Source: Liquidambar formosana
Taxonomy: Eukaryota; Streptophyta; Magnoliopsida; Saxifragales; Altingiaceae
Reading direction: 5' to 3'
NCBI GenBank assembly: GCA_039720395.1
Contig: CM077827.1
Coordinates: 13,059,615 to 13,123,614, forward strand
DNA length: 64,000 nt
The translations under genes were made by a program, and so were the position numbers. A model generated the notes under the pieces. That model was not told the origin of the DNA. It was given only the letters and a program-made list of their open reading frames with translations, and did not search any database. Position 1 is the first letter of the stretch; each line of letters starts with the position of its first letter. Of this stretch, positions 22,423 through 34,997 are shown piece after piece.

Positions 22423-25400
22423 ATGATTATGCATAATACAAAATACATATCGGCTGGTAATTATGGTGTAGTTGAATGATTCAAAAATCTGGAAAATTTT
22501 TCTGCATAATTGGTTTTCCTCCATGGCTGAACCTAGGGTTTGGAACCCTAGGTCAATTCTCTTCTACTCCTCTTCTAATTGATGGTTAAGTGTAGCCATG
22601 GATGCAATAGGTTGCATAGGATTTGAGTTTGGAGAAGAAGAATAAGGAAACTAGGGTTTTATAAAACTGTTATGAACAGTTTTCATGGTAGCCATGAAAA
22701 ACCGTCATCTTGTTTTGCATGCCGAATTCAGAGTTCTTCTCCAAAATTTTCGAGCCATATATGGTTAGAAAGCTCTTCGAATAAGCTTTCCAACCCTACA
22801 AACGGTGCGTCAATCCGAGTTCTGTAGTGAAAGTTATGAAATTTTTACTTCAGGCTGTCTGGAAAGACAGTTTTGCTCGGGAATGATGCAATAGCCACAA
22901 CTTTGAGTTATTGATGGAGATCAAAGGCATGGAAATGGTTGCCACCACTTGGGTTATGTTCTAGACATGGTAGGGAAAGGTTCCCAAGCATTTAGATTCA
23001 TCATAATTGGATTAAGATGCTAGAACAGAAGGAAGAAGGAGAAGAACACCATGGAGGCTGAATCTGGGTTTTAGAACCCTAAGGTTCTTGCAATTAATTC
23101 TAATTAAAGCTGCTGTATTTATGATGGAAGATCATTGTAGGATCATTATATATCATGTGTATATGATTTTCTTTAAGTTTCAAAAAGGTTTTGATGGAAA
23201 AAGATTCAAAAAGTTTGAAAATTTTTCATGAACAGCATAGCAGATTTTCTCTGCAGAAAAGTCATCAATGGAGTTTTGATTAGAACTTGAGATAGGGAAC
23301 TCCAAATTGCATGAAACCAATTGCATTAGTTTCCTAAGACATGTAGGATACTGGGAAAATTCGTTTGGTAGCCTAATTCATTCATCTTGCTGGGTTTTAA
23401 ATCAATTTCTGACAATGGACAGTATGCTGTAAATTTCTGGGCAGCCTACTGTTGTTTTAATTGTTTAGAACAATTGGTGATGATTTGATCATCCAAACCT
23501 CTTCTATTAGCTTAGTATTTAATGTAGGGACATGATACAAAAGCTGGTTTCAATGGAGGAGTCGAATTGATAAGGTTTTAGAAGCTATTGTCACCTTTAA
23601 GGCCTGCAACAATGGCTCCAGCAATGGGTTTTGGAAACCCTAATTGTTCTTGATGATGGCAGCCACTTCCACCACTTCTCACGTGTCCATAGGCTTGTCC
23701 CACACCCCTAGGATGTTCTCCCATCACTGGCCATGGCTTCCTACAGTTGTTGGTGGCCATGGCAGCCTAGCCAAGCTCAGGCAGCCCCCTGGTAGTGACG
23801 GCTGCATAGAGTTAAGGATGAAACCCTAATTTTGAGTTAATGATGAAACCCTAATTTCATTATGGCATTAATTAAAACCCTAATTGGAATATTAATTACC
23901 TTAATTAAGAGTTAATGATTGGTCATTAAATGACCAATCATGGTTATTAATTGTTAGGGCATAATTAATACCATTAATGATGTCTAGGGTTAGGGTTTTG
24001 ATAACCCTAATTAGTGTAATTAATTAAGGGTAATAAATACCCTATTTGGCATTAATTAAACCCTAATTCCTTTTATTAAATACAGTATGAACCTAGGGTT
24101 TTAATGATTGGTTATTAAATGACCAATCATAAGGCATTTAATGATTAGGACTTGCATTTAGGGTTTAGGGTTATGCATTTAGGGTTTAGGGTTTTAGGAA
24201 ACCCTAATACACTAATTCATCATTTAATTGATTTTATTTAATTCCCATGTTAATTATTTAATTAATATTGATTAATTTTATAATGTTTTAAATGGTTTAA
24301 AATACAATTGGGGATTAAATTAAAATCTGGAAATTCTACATTAAATGAAATTGTTTTATTTAAATAAGGAAACCCTAATATTGGATATTAGAGTCATTTT
24401 AGGAAACTTTATTTGTTTCTATTAATTTGATTAATTGAAACTAAATGTCTTAAATGTTAAGACTTTATTTAATTCTGGATATTTTTGTTTAAACCTAATA
24501 AGATTAGGATGCATTAATGAGATTAATGTAAATCATTCAAGAGAATTACCATAATGCCCATATGTTTTAATGCTTACAGTTTTTCTTTACATTATGCAAT
24601 GAGATTGTATGTATGTGTTTGGATGATGATTATGGACTATACCCTTTAAACCAATTGTGATTGGCCGTCTTATGAATGGGTTGTAATAATTTTTCAAGAG
24701 TTGTAATTTTATTATGGTGATGTAATTTATTATTTGGGGCTTGCATGCCACCTTCCCTCTCTCTCTATCATTCTCTTATGTACCCCACATTCCCCTTATG
24801 TATCCCTTTCTATATATTATGTAAATGTTATGTAATCGAGAGCGCACTAACGAGCATGGTGGACGCAAAGGAGTATGATGGAGCCCAACAAGCCAATGGT
24901 GGAGACCATCAAGCCAAAAGAGCAGAGTGAAGGACTTGAAAGCTTAGAGAAGTGTTTCAAGATAGCATGCATGTTTCAAATGTGTTATTTTACGATCACC
25001 TACACCCACCTTAGACCTTGGATTCAATCTATTGGCTTGGATTGAATCCTCCTAAAGTCCATAATCATCATAGTGGGAGCTTTAATTTATGAGATAATTG
25101 TATTAGCTCCAATACCATAGTTTGGTATATGTTACCTATTCACTTAGGGACTAATATCAAAATATGGTACTTTATATATGTTGATATATAATAGCATGCG
25201 ATGTACGATTTATAATAGCATAAGATGTATGATTATAAATAGCATAATTTATATGTTTAAATTTTGATACATAGGATGCATGTTAATTTGATGAGACCCT
25301 TTAAAACCCCTCTTATTTTAATATTAAGTTGAAAATAAAGAAATCATAGGGAATGAATTCTTCATTGCCTTCCATCATTATAGGATCATCTAACGTCCCT

Positions 25401-25840
25401 TAATGTGGGTACCTGGCTGCAGACATGTAGGAGCTACCCATGTTAAAGACATTACTTGAAACTATCACATATGAGATATCATGGGGTGCCTAAACTGGTA
25501 TATACCAAGAAACTAACATGTGAGGTATATATTTGGCGAAACATACCTGTGTGAATGATGGGTTTAACTTAACTAGGGAAGTATTCCAAGAAACTAACAT
25601 GTGAGGTGTATGTTCCCTAGAGGCAAAATGATTGGAACTTGCTTATGAAGCAATAGACAAAGAGTTGTCTTCTTATTGTGGGTTAGAAGCCAAGAAACTA
25701 ACATGTGAGGCTTCTAGGTCACAGTGGGACCCTAATCCCCATTAGGAATGAGATTCCCGAATTCCATTAGAGGGTGTATGGAATTTGATAAAATAGTGGA
25801 AGGTACCATATGATTAAAGACCCAATCATTATGGATAAAA
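22423..25840 (+). other. 3.4-kb untranslated leader of Copia A
   Basis: There are no conserved ORFs; the 60-80-codon frames here differ from those in B and E. It holds a telobox-rich block (23820-24210, with TTTAGGGTTTAGGG at 24157-24170 and 24178-24191), two near-palindromes (23915-23941 and 24104-24130), and three hairpins (25499-25716) shortly before the gag remnant. Confidence 0.75.
25499..25716 (+). other. Three consecutive RNA hairpins before gag (A)
   Basis: The hairpins are 25499-25531, 25576-25617 and 25684-25716. All carry the identical 17-nt loop AAGAAACTAACATGTGA on three different stems (TATATACC/GGTATATA; GGGAAGTATTCC with GGTGTATGTTCCC; TAGAAGCC/GGCTTCTA). The first and third stems are perfect over 8 bp. 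Confidence 0.85.
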
Positions 25841-28770
25841 ATGAAATCTAATTCTCCGTCTATGTAGATTACCTAATTACTCACCTCAAAACCCCTATTT
25901 CCTAACATATAGGATATTGATAGTTTGACTAAACCCGATTTCTTTGATTGACTTAGGAAATTGAGAATTGTTCTCAATTTCAAAAGATTGTTTATATGCC
26001 ATTAAGCCTTTTATTAAAGGCCCTCCATAAAACATCCTAAGAAGAAAAAGACACTATGCACAATTGGCATCTTGTTGCCATGCTATATGATAGTATTGAT
26101 GACTAATGAGCTTCAGAAGCAAAATTAGTCAATGCAAGTGCCTTTGATGTCCTACATCACATACAAAGGTTGTATTGTGAGTAAAATAATACTATAAAGT
26201 ATAGTACTTGTAAAGGACTTCTTCTGGACTAGGATATAATAAAAGTTGTTTATTAATAATCATTCTTTTGAAAAATGATTAATCACATAGAATAGCTTGA
26301 GAAGCTAGATGTGATTTAAAATGGAAGCATAGAGGAAAGCAAGTCTTGAAAAGTCAAAGACAAAGAAATATAATTATTTTGTAGTAAACATAAGGTATTG
26401 TAAAGGGAACTTGATAAAGTATCAGTCTTCCTAGAAGAACCAAACTTTTGAAGTTTTTGTTCATGCTCTAAACTAAATTGTTGGTTAGTTCTGCTTCTTG
26501 GTTTTTGGATTCTAGTGTAATCTAAATCGAAGCAGAAAGTTAAGTAGATAATAAGTTACCTTTAAAAATTTTAATAGAGCAAGAGTTGCTAGATTAATTT
26601 TGGGAACTTATTTCTTAACTAGGTCATTTAAGACATTCTAGAAATTTGATTTCTGAATTTAAATGACTAATTAGAGCGAATACAACGTATTCCGAGAATA
26701 CAAGAGATGTAGAGACTCTCATTTAAATGTAACGATTATGACTTGGTTATGAGATGACCAAACCCATCTTTTACTTGGTGAAGTGAAAGAGTTACATTTA
26801 TAATTTGACTAATACATTGTGATGTATATAGTCATGTAGAGCATGCATTCGATTACAGTAGACTCATCTTAGAATACCATAGCTTAATGGTGAATCTAAG
26901 AGAACAAATTGAACCCTATTAAGATATGGTTTGATCCATGATGAGTTTTACTAATGTATCCATCTAGGATATACCTTAAAATTGCTACATATTGATAATT
27001 TAGGGTTCACTCCAGTTTTGTCCCAATTATATCAGATATGATATGGGAAGAAACCCAACTTAAAGAAGTTAAGGCTTGGGCTTGTGCTACGTTTGTCTGG
27101 AAACATAATGTAGACAATCTGGAAATAAGGTCAAGTAAGTGTTGAATTGTGGTATATCCTAAAAGTGGTTGGAATAGTATTTCTATTACTCTAATGAACA
27201 AAAGTTGTCCATTAGGATGATTGTTGGATTTTCTTGAAAAAGAGTTCATTCAAGAAAGATGCAAAAGTAGATAGAATTTACAGAATTGTTTGTAAAGCCA
27301 CAAACCAACAAAGATCCAACCCTTGCCCTTATTGAGGCAAAACCTTTAATTACACCACATTCTTTTCATAGATCAAATTGGATATTTCTTTAACATAAGA
27401 GAGATATTGTATCTTCATTAGAATGTGAAAGAATTGTTCTTTGGTGATAAAAATCACCAAGATAATCCTATTGATTATGATTAGGCGATGTTTGACATCA
27501 ACTTGAGAAATGACTAAGAGTCATTAAATCCAATATGGACAGGTAGAGACCTAAAAGGCTTGGCTATTTAAGAATGTTTTCAACATAGGCAAAAAGTTGT
27601 CTATAAAGAAACTTGTTTGATAATAGTTATGCTAAAATCCATTTGGATCTTGTTATCTATAAACACACATTTTGAATATAAGATATGTCAAAAAGGGATA
27701 TAAAGATGTTATATCAAATGGTGAAAAACCATAAAAGTGTGTAAGTTATAGAAGTCTATTAATAGACTACAAGGTTCTCATAATTAGAACATCTATAAAG
27801 TTGAAGTAATCAAATTGTTTGATTTCTCTCATTGTATAGATGGACCATGAGTGTATAAAAGGTTAGTGGGAGTGCGATCGTTTTTCTTTATCCTAATTAT
27901 AGATGACATCCTAATCATTATGAATGATATATAAATGACATCCTAATCGTTTTGGTTTTTGGAGAAAAACTAATTCATGAAAGATTTGGCAGAAGCATCC
28001 AACAAGATCTATAGAGATAGATCATATAGATTGCTAAGTATCTCCAAATCATCAAACATAGTTGAAATGTTGAAGGAGTTCAACATGGAGAATTCTAAGG
28101 GAGGCCTGATTTACTTCAGATAAGAATTCATTATTCAAGGGCATGTGCCCTAGGATAACACAAGTAAGGTTCTTAAAATGTTAAGAAGCCTTATTCTACA
28201 CTATGTATTGAACCTGATATCTATTATGTTGTAATTGTTACAAATAGTTATCAGTCAATTCAAATTTGGAATATTGGATTGTATATGGAAATTGTAAACT
28301 CATAGAAGATGGGTATATGGATTTGGATATAATCCATATGGGGTATATTTTATATTCACTTTAGTTGGTGAAATACTTAATGGAAGAACTGTATGAAAGA
28401 TACAGTGGATTCCATTATTAAGGGTGAATTAATTGTCGCATTGTCTAGGAGACTGTTTGGATCTATAAGTTCATTTAGAACTTGGAATTGTTCCTTCCAT
28501 TGAGTTGCCCACACCTTGTTTTGTGACAACAATGGGTCTATAGCTCAAGTATAGGAATCACTGGTCTCATTAAAAGTCCAAACACATAGAGCGACAATTC
28601 CAAGTGATTAGAGGAATCATTGGAAGAGGTAATAGATACATTACAGAAGATATTATCTACATAAGTTTTTGTAGACCTACTGACTAAAGCTTTAAAACAT
28701 AATTGGTTATGTCTAAGACCAACATCTTAAGAAGATAAGTATGCGATACATGGTCGATTGGCTTCAGTGC
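25841..28770 (+). pseudogene. gag-pol: Ruined Copia gag-pol of element A
   Basis: Fragments in order are: a gag start (ATG at 25841, then stops within 12 codons), scattered gag pieces to about 26340, integrase pieces near 26860-27300 (including a PYQIW.GKKP-like patch near 27040), RT pieces near 27860-28080 (a degraded YVDD region near 27890) and RNase H pieces near 28500-28740. Every frame has many stops. Element B carries the same disruptions at matching places, which shows they were inherited from a shared defective parent. Confidence 0.85.
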
Positions 28771-28781
28771 AAGTGGGAGAT

Positions 28782-30434
28782 TGTTAGGATTATGCCCTAG
28801 AGCCAATCATAGAGATGATTGTTTAGGGATTAGGAACAATCATTTGATTTCATTTATGTATGTCACATTTATTATTGATTTAATAAAAGGGCTTATTCTA
28901 TTATGTTTATATGCATCATTTATATTTACATAATATGTCCATGGAGTTAGAGTTGAGAATATGGAATTACAAAGAGTTGTAATTTTGAGACTGTAGATAT
29001 ATCTCTGTACTAAACTCCTAAAGCATTCCTAGTTGAAGGTTCACTATGATGGACAATAATGAACCATAGGACTAGCACTTGTTAGGTTGACTCTATAGGA
29101 GGATAGCTAGTCTCAAGCTATTTGTGTGGAGACACTACAACCAACAAGTGGGTGCCTATTACGAGAATAGGTACACTGAATGTGACCAAAGATATGAGAT
29201 AAACTGAATGGAGTTTTATCCTGCCTGTCAATCAGTTTCTCATTGTTATAGTGGTACAAGTAATCCTTAGACCTGAGACACCATAGTTGTCTTATGCATG
29301 TAGCTTTAGAAGTTTGATAACACTAAGTGCAAATCCTATTCAGGGGTTTGCAAAGGTGTTCATTGGCCCTATTGCTATGTGTATGAAGGCATGTGAGTGA
29401 TCAACAAGGGATCCATCACTATCAGGAAAAAGAAAGAGAATGTCTCATATAGCATTCATAATATAACTCATTAAATCCATGGCCATGGTAGGATGAATAT
29501 GAAAAGAGTTTCATGAGTTCATCAATGAGTTGATATCTATGAATGAGTATAAAGTAATTGAACTAGGGACTTGACAGACTTCCATGTCCTATTAGTTCAA
29601 TTGGAGACATTGTGTTGAAGGAAGGATGTAATTGTAACCTATAAACTATAACAGAAGGGTTCTTTGTAAATGACTATTCACCTCATTAAGGACCACACCA
29701 TGAGCCATATGCTAGGTGTTACTCATGGTTAGTAGAAGCCCTAATTGATATAAGTGAGTTATAATCAATTAGGGAATTAGAAGGAGTTCCAATTAAACCC
29801 TAAATGGAAAGAGTTCCATTGTGCACATCTTGTGCTATTCCTACTACTTGATGATCTGAACCCAATGGGTCACACACTGATCATGCAAGATGAGCTTTTA
29901 AGTCTATGAGAGAAAGGGTATGAGTGCATAAAGAATAGTTCTTTGAGGCCATGTTTGTATTTGATATAAACAATAGGGGTTATTGTGCAATTTAGGGAAA
30001 TTGCACTAAACCCTAAAAGGGTTTCCCCCCTAGGGCCGGCCCCTTTAGTGTGGACTATTTAAGTCACACTATGATGTGTGACATCATGACTTTTTAGAAG
30101 ACACCAAGGGCTGGCCAGAATTTCCAGCCTCCCTCTCTCTCTCTCCTCTCTTCTCCTACTCTAGCAACAACATGGGAAAGAAGGAAAGGACTTGAAGCTC
30201 TTGCTAGGTGTGGATACCGTTGGAGGCAGCACACTTGGGCTGCTCATTCACCGCTGTTCGGAATCAAAGCTTGGAGCAAAAAGGAGAAGACAAAAATTAT
30301 GTAAGTGTTCTAACCCTCTTTGTAGTTAGGGTTTGATTTTGTGTTATGCATAGTTAGATTCATGGGCTGTGGAATCGTAGGAAAAATTTTTATATTCCGC
30401 ACTTCAATTTTTCCCTCTTGTTCGATTCCCAACA
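28782..30434 (+). repeat. 3' LTR of Copia A
   Basis: It is preceded by the PPT AAGTGGGAGAT (28770-28781) and is almost identical to the 5' LTR. Confidence 0.95.
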
Positions 30435-31604
30435 AAGTCCACGTAGTTCAAAAAGAATAGGGTTAAATCCTAATAGAGAGTTATGGTAAACCTTAGGTTT
30501 CCTTCCATAGTGATTTTCAAAGATAAAATGATTCTTAATAAAAAATCCAACAGAAGATATAAACTTTTAAAAAGGGGTGGAAAGAAGCCCTAGAGTTGAC
30601 CATATCCCTCTATTAGAGAATAACCCTAGGAGGGAGAAGAGAAAAGAGAGGTTAAGAAAAGTGAATTAGGGCACTTCATACCCTACTTACCTTGTGCAAT
30701 TTACTCCAAGCAATATCAAACTTAAGCTATAGCGACCTTATTTGCAATAAGGCAACTACTGCACCTATTCGCACCCTTACACGTGCTCAAAGCATATCAA
30801 AAAGGATAACATAACAATCTGGACAGAATAGTATTAAGGCTCAAAGTCATCCACTAATCATGTTATCAACAAAAACAGTGAATAAATAGAGACCTTAATG
30901 CAACCCTAATCTCATGTCGTGCATAAAACCCTAAAAATCCACTACATGCATGCAAAAACTATCATAGTTATTCTATATATATCATATATATAATAACCAT
31001 GAAGAAAAACAGAAAACAAAACCTATTCTATCATGCTATAGGAAACTTGTGTGAATTTAGGATTATCGAAAACCCTAATTTCACAACTATACATTAAAAC
31101 ATATGAAACAACCCTAACACATGCTCAAATCATCATGAATATCATTCATATCATATGTATTAAATAACAGGAGTGTCAACTCATGACAACAATCACAGCG
31201 AATAGACTATATGAACTATGCATGATTTAAGAAGACAAAAAGAGTAACGCTTTCAAATCCTTAGTAAACTAAAGATTATCAAGCACATAGAACCATGAAT
31301 CATCTTAAAATCATTCATATCATATCACAAAAGCATGGAATTAACCTAACATGTGGAGTTACAACATGCACTAGAACTATCATAGAAGAAGAAGGAGAAG
31401 GAGAAGGAGAAGACTTATATTCAGCATTCAAAAAGAGTGCTTACCTCTTGTAGAACCTCCCTTGCCTTCAAAGTCCTTGTTCTCTTGCTTGCTTAGGGTT
31501 GAAAAGCCTTCTCTTGATGTCCTTCTAGCTCTCCAAACTCGTAGCTCCCTCTTTCTCTAAGTGTAAAGTGCACTGTGGCCTCCCTATGTGCTGAATATCA
31601 TGTT

Positions 31605-31613
31605 CTTTATATA
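31605..31613 (-). promoter_or_regulatory. TATA box of G, left LTR
   Basis: The minus strand reads TATATAAAG. The right-LTR counterpart is at 58942-58950. Confidence 0.65.
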
Positions 31614-31801
31614 GAAAACTGACCCTATGAACCAATGGCTAAGATTAATTCATTAAACTAATGATCCTAGGGCTATTAGAGACTCTCTTGGTGCTCAAAC
31701 AACTCAAACTTACACACTTCTAAGAGAAAACAAGTTGTAATGGCGGAGGAAACCGTCGAAAGAGGGAGAGAAGAGTCAGAATTTCACTTGAAGACGGGAT
31801 T

Positions 31802-31862
31802 CCCTTGGGTGACCGTCTGGGCTTGGACGGCTGACCGTCTGGCCCAGATGGTCACCCGAGGG
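31802..31862 (-). other. Long U3 hairpin, G left LTR
   Basis: About 21-bp arms with one or two imperfect pairs (core GGGTGACC / GGTCACCC and TCTGGGC / GCCCAGA) enclose a short GC-rich loop. It lies about 190 bp upstream of the TATA box in element orientation. Confidence 0.8.
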
Positions 31863-32564
31863 CTCCCATCAGCATTCCTCGGTTAGACTCCTTCGCCTTC
31901 TAGAAGTCTTTCGGGGGTCAAATTAAGTCCGATTTTGATGAAATAAAAGCCAAAACGACCGTGTTTCGAAGGGGAACACATTTTTAAGCATTTTAGGACA
32001 AAAATCCTTAACCATGGGTGCATGGTTAGGTTTTACAAAGGTGGTTAACTATGGTGCCTCACCGTCGCTAAGCTGGGTTTGTACGCAAAGTCGAACTAAA
32101 TGCTTTCCCAATCGAAATTCGATCTTTCTAAACATATTTAGGATGTAAATAAAGCCCAATTGAAGTTAAATGAGACAATTGGTTGGGTCTTATGAGTCAA
32201 TTTGAGCAAACCAAGAAAGGGTCTTTTAGCCAACCCGAACCATTATGAACCGAATTGATCTTAAACCATTAATTCATGAAATTGAACCTATATATAGACT
32301 CTAAGTAACCATATGAACTCGAAGGAATGACTCGGGATTCATTTCAAGGTCAAATGGAAAATATACGACTTAAAAGACGATTGTGCCCTTAAAGTCGCAA
32401 AAGTTCTTGTTGACTATCGAAATGAACTCCAAATCACTTCGAAATTCATACACATGATATTCGATGCCATAGAAACTCAATGCAAAAGACTAGACTCAAA
32501 ATGAATTCAAAATCCTACATGAAATGATGTACCCTAGTTAAGGTGACAAAAATGGGGTGTGACA

Positions 32565-32879
32565 GAAGCCCCTCATTGGTGAACAAGTTTCACTTGTGAA
32601 CTAATGATAGAAAAACAACCTATTTTTGCTTGGTGAAATTAATTTCATTAATACCCACTGGGGAAACATATGAAAAAGAAAGTGACCATGTCACTGAATT
32701 CTATAGGTCAGAAGCCACCTACCCATAGAACTTGTCACACACAAACTAGCGTCCACAATTAATCATACTCCTCATGAGTTCCACAAAACTCCTCACAGAC
32801 AAAGGTACTCCTCAGAACTCCTCACACAGAAAGGTACTCCTCATGAGTTTCACAGAACTCTTCACACATATTTCTCATA
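32565..32879 (-). other. PPT and 3' untranslated end of G
   Basis: GAAGCCCCTCATTGGTG next to the LTR is, on the minus strand, a purine-rich tract ending at the LTR boundary. The rest is noncoding, with short ACTCCTCA-type repeats at about 32765-32870. Confidence 0.75.
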
Positions 32880-33326
32880 TTGTTCACTAGTTGCACTAAT
32901 GAACAATATGAGGCATCCATAGTTTACACCGAACAACGTTTAATGAAGGTCTTCCCATATTACACCAGTTGCACCGGTGAATAATATGAGGTATCCATAA
33001 CTTACACCGAACTGCGTTCGATGAAAGTCTTCCCATATTACACCAGTTGCACCGGTGAATAATATGAGGTATCCATAACTTACGCCGAACTGCGTTCGAA
33101 GAAGGTCTTCCCATATTACACCAGTTGCACCGGTGAATAATATGAGGTATCCATAACTTACACCGAACTGCGTTCGATGAAAGGTCTTCCCATATTACAC
33201 CAGTTGCACCGGTGAATAATATGAGGTATCCATAACTTACATCGAACTGCGTTTGATGAAGGTCTTCCTATATTACACCAGTTGCACCGGTGAATAATAT
33301 GAGGTATCCATAACTTACACCGAACT
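32880..33326. repeat. 78-bp tandem array of G, left part
   Basis: ACTGCGTTCG or a variant recurs at 33011, 33089, 33167 and 33246 (period 78-79) and is then cut by Copia B at 33327. Each unit contains an inverted repeat CATATTACACC...GGTGAATAATATG. The array continues at 52716. Tandem repeats in the 3' untranslated region are common in Ogre/Tat elements. Confidence 0.95.
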
Positions 33327-34515
33327 TGTTAGGATTATGCCCTAGAGCCAATCATGGAGATGATTGTTTAGGGATTAGGAACAATCATTTGATTTCATTT
33401 ATGTATGTCACATTTATTATTGATTTAATAAAAGGGCTTATTCTATTATGTTTATATGCATCATTTATATTTACATAATATGTCCATGGAGTTAGAGTTG
33501 AGAATATGGAATTACAAAGAGTTGTAATTTTGAGACTATAGATATATCTCTGTACTAAACTCCTAAAGCATTCCTAGTTGAAGGTTCACTATGATGGACA
33601 GTAATGAACCATAGGACTAGCACTTGTTAGGTTGACTCTATAGGAGGATAGCTAGTCTCAAGCTATTTGTGTGGAGACACTACAACCAACAAGTGGGTGC
33701 CTATTACGAGAATAGGTACACTGAATGTGACCAAAGATATGAGATAAACTGAATGGAGTTTTTTCCTGCCTGTCAATCAGTTTCTCATTGTTATAGTGGT
33801 ACAAGTAATCCTTAGACCTGAGACACCATAGTTGCCTTATGCATGTAGCTTTAGAAGTTTGATAACACTAAGTGCAGATCCTATTCAGGGATCTGCAAAG
33901 GTGTTCATTGGCCCTACTGCTATGTGTATGAAGGCATGTGAGTGATCAACAAGGGATCCATCACTCTCAGGAAAAGAGAGAGAATGTCTCATATAGCATT
34001 CATAATATAACTCATTAAATCCATGGCCATGGTAGGATGAATATGAAAAGAGTTTCATGAGTTCATCAATGAGTTGATATCTATGAATGAGTATAAAGTA
34101 ATTGAACTAGGGACTTGACAGACTTCCATGTCCTATTAGTTCAATTGGAGACATTGTGTTGAAGGAAGGATGCAATTGTAACCTATAAACTATAACAGAA
34201 GGGTTCTTTGTAAATGACTATTCACCTCATTAAGGACCACACCATGAGCCATATGCTAGGTGTTACTCATGGTTAGTAGAAGCCCTAATTGATATAAGTG
34301 AGTTATAATCAATTAGGGAATTGGAAGGAGTTCCAATTAGACCCTAAATGGAAAGAGTTCCATTGTGCACACCTCGTGCTATTCCTACTACTTAATGATG
34401 TGAACCCAATGGGTCACACACTGATCATGCAAGAAGGGCTTTAAAGTCTATGAGAGAAAGCGTTTTAGTGAATAAAGAATAGTTCTTTATAGGCCTATTT
34501 GTATTTGATACAAAT

Positions 34516-34561
34516 AATAGGGGTTAATGTGCAATTAAGTGTAATTACACATAACCCTATT
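34516..34561 (+). other. U3 hairpin of Copia LTR (B version)
   Basis: AATAGGG pairs with CCCTATT outside. Inside, GTGCAATTA faces TAATTACAC with one non-Watson-Crick pair. Confidence 0.7.
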
Positions 34562-34602
34562 AGGGTTTCTTGCCCATGGCCAGCCCCCTTTAGTGGGCTG
34601 CC

Positions 34603-34610
34603 TATATAAG
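34603..34610 (+). promoter_or_regulatory. TATA box of LTR B
   Basis: TATATAAG. The 3' LTR copy is at 52335-52342. Confidence 0.7.
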
Positions 34611-34984
34611 TCACACTTATGTGTGACATGGCATAATAAGGCTTGCACAATAAACCCTAGCCGTCCAGCCCCTTGGAGGCTCTCTTCTCTCTCTCTCTCT
34701 TCTCCACCTCTAGCAACATCAAGGAAGAAGAAAGAAAGGACTTGAAGCTCTAGCTAGGTGTGGATACCGTTGGAGGCAGCACACTTGGGCTGCTCATTCA
34801 CCGCTGTCCGGAATCAAAGCTTGGAGCAAAAAGGAGAAGACAAAATTCTGTAAGTGTTCTAACCCTCTTTGTAGTTAGGGTTTGATTTTGTGTTATGCAT
34901 AGTTAGATTCATGGGATTGGGAATCGTAGGAAAAATTTTTATATTCCGCCTTTGTATTTTTCCCTCTTGTTCGATTCCCAACAG

Positions 34985-34997
34985 TGGTATCAGAGCC
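34985..34997 (+). other. Primer-binding site of Copia B
   Basis: TGGTATCAGAGCC one base after the LTR, as in A. Confidence 0.95.

Larger units (their letters stand above)
20755..30434 (+). mobile_element. Copia element A, complete but coding-dead, TSD AAGTC
   Basis: The TSD AAGTC is at 20750-20754 and 30435-30439. The parts are a 5' LTR (1654 bp), PBS TGGTATCAGAGCC of the initiator-Met type, a 3.4-kb leader, ruined gag-pol (25841-28770), PPT and a 3' LTR (1653 bp). The two LTRs differ at roughly a dozen sites by eye, which points to a fairly recent insertion. The coding region carries many stops shared with element B, so the defects predate the insertion. The same site without insertion is seen in the right LTR of G. 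Confidence 0.95.
20245..32564 (-). repeat. 3' LTR of G, split by Copia A
   Basis: Its own pieces are 20245-20754 and 30440-32564 (2635 bp in all). Apart from insertion A it closely matches the right LTR (57279-59898, 2620 bp), which therefore shows the unoccupied target site at about 57780. Small differences include an expanded GGAGAA triplet-like run near 31390. Confidence 0.92.
33327..34983 (+). repeat. 5' LTR of Copia B
   Basis: TGTTAGGATTATG...TTCCCAACA. TATATAAG lies at 34603-34610, a U3 hairpin at 34516-34561 and a CT-rich tract near 34685-34704. Confidence 0.95.

Noticed and set aside
24157..24191. Interstitial telomere array
   Set aside because: Only two short TTTAGGG pairs lie inside a repeated Copia leader; it is part of the element and not a telomere fusion.
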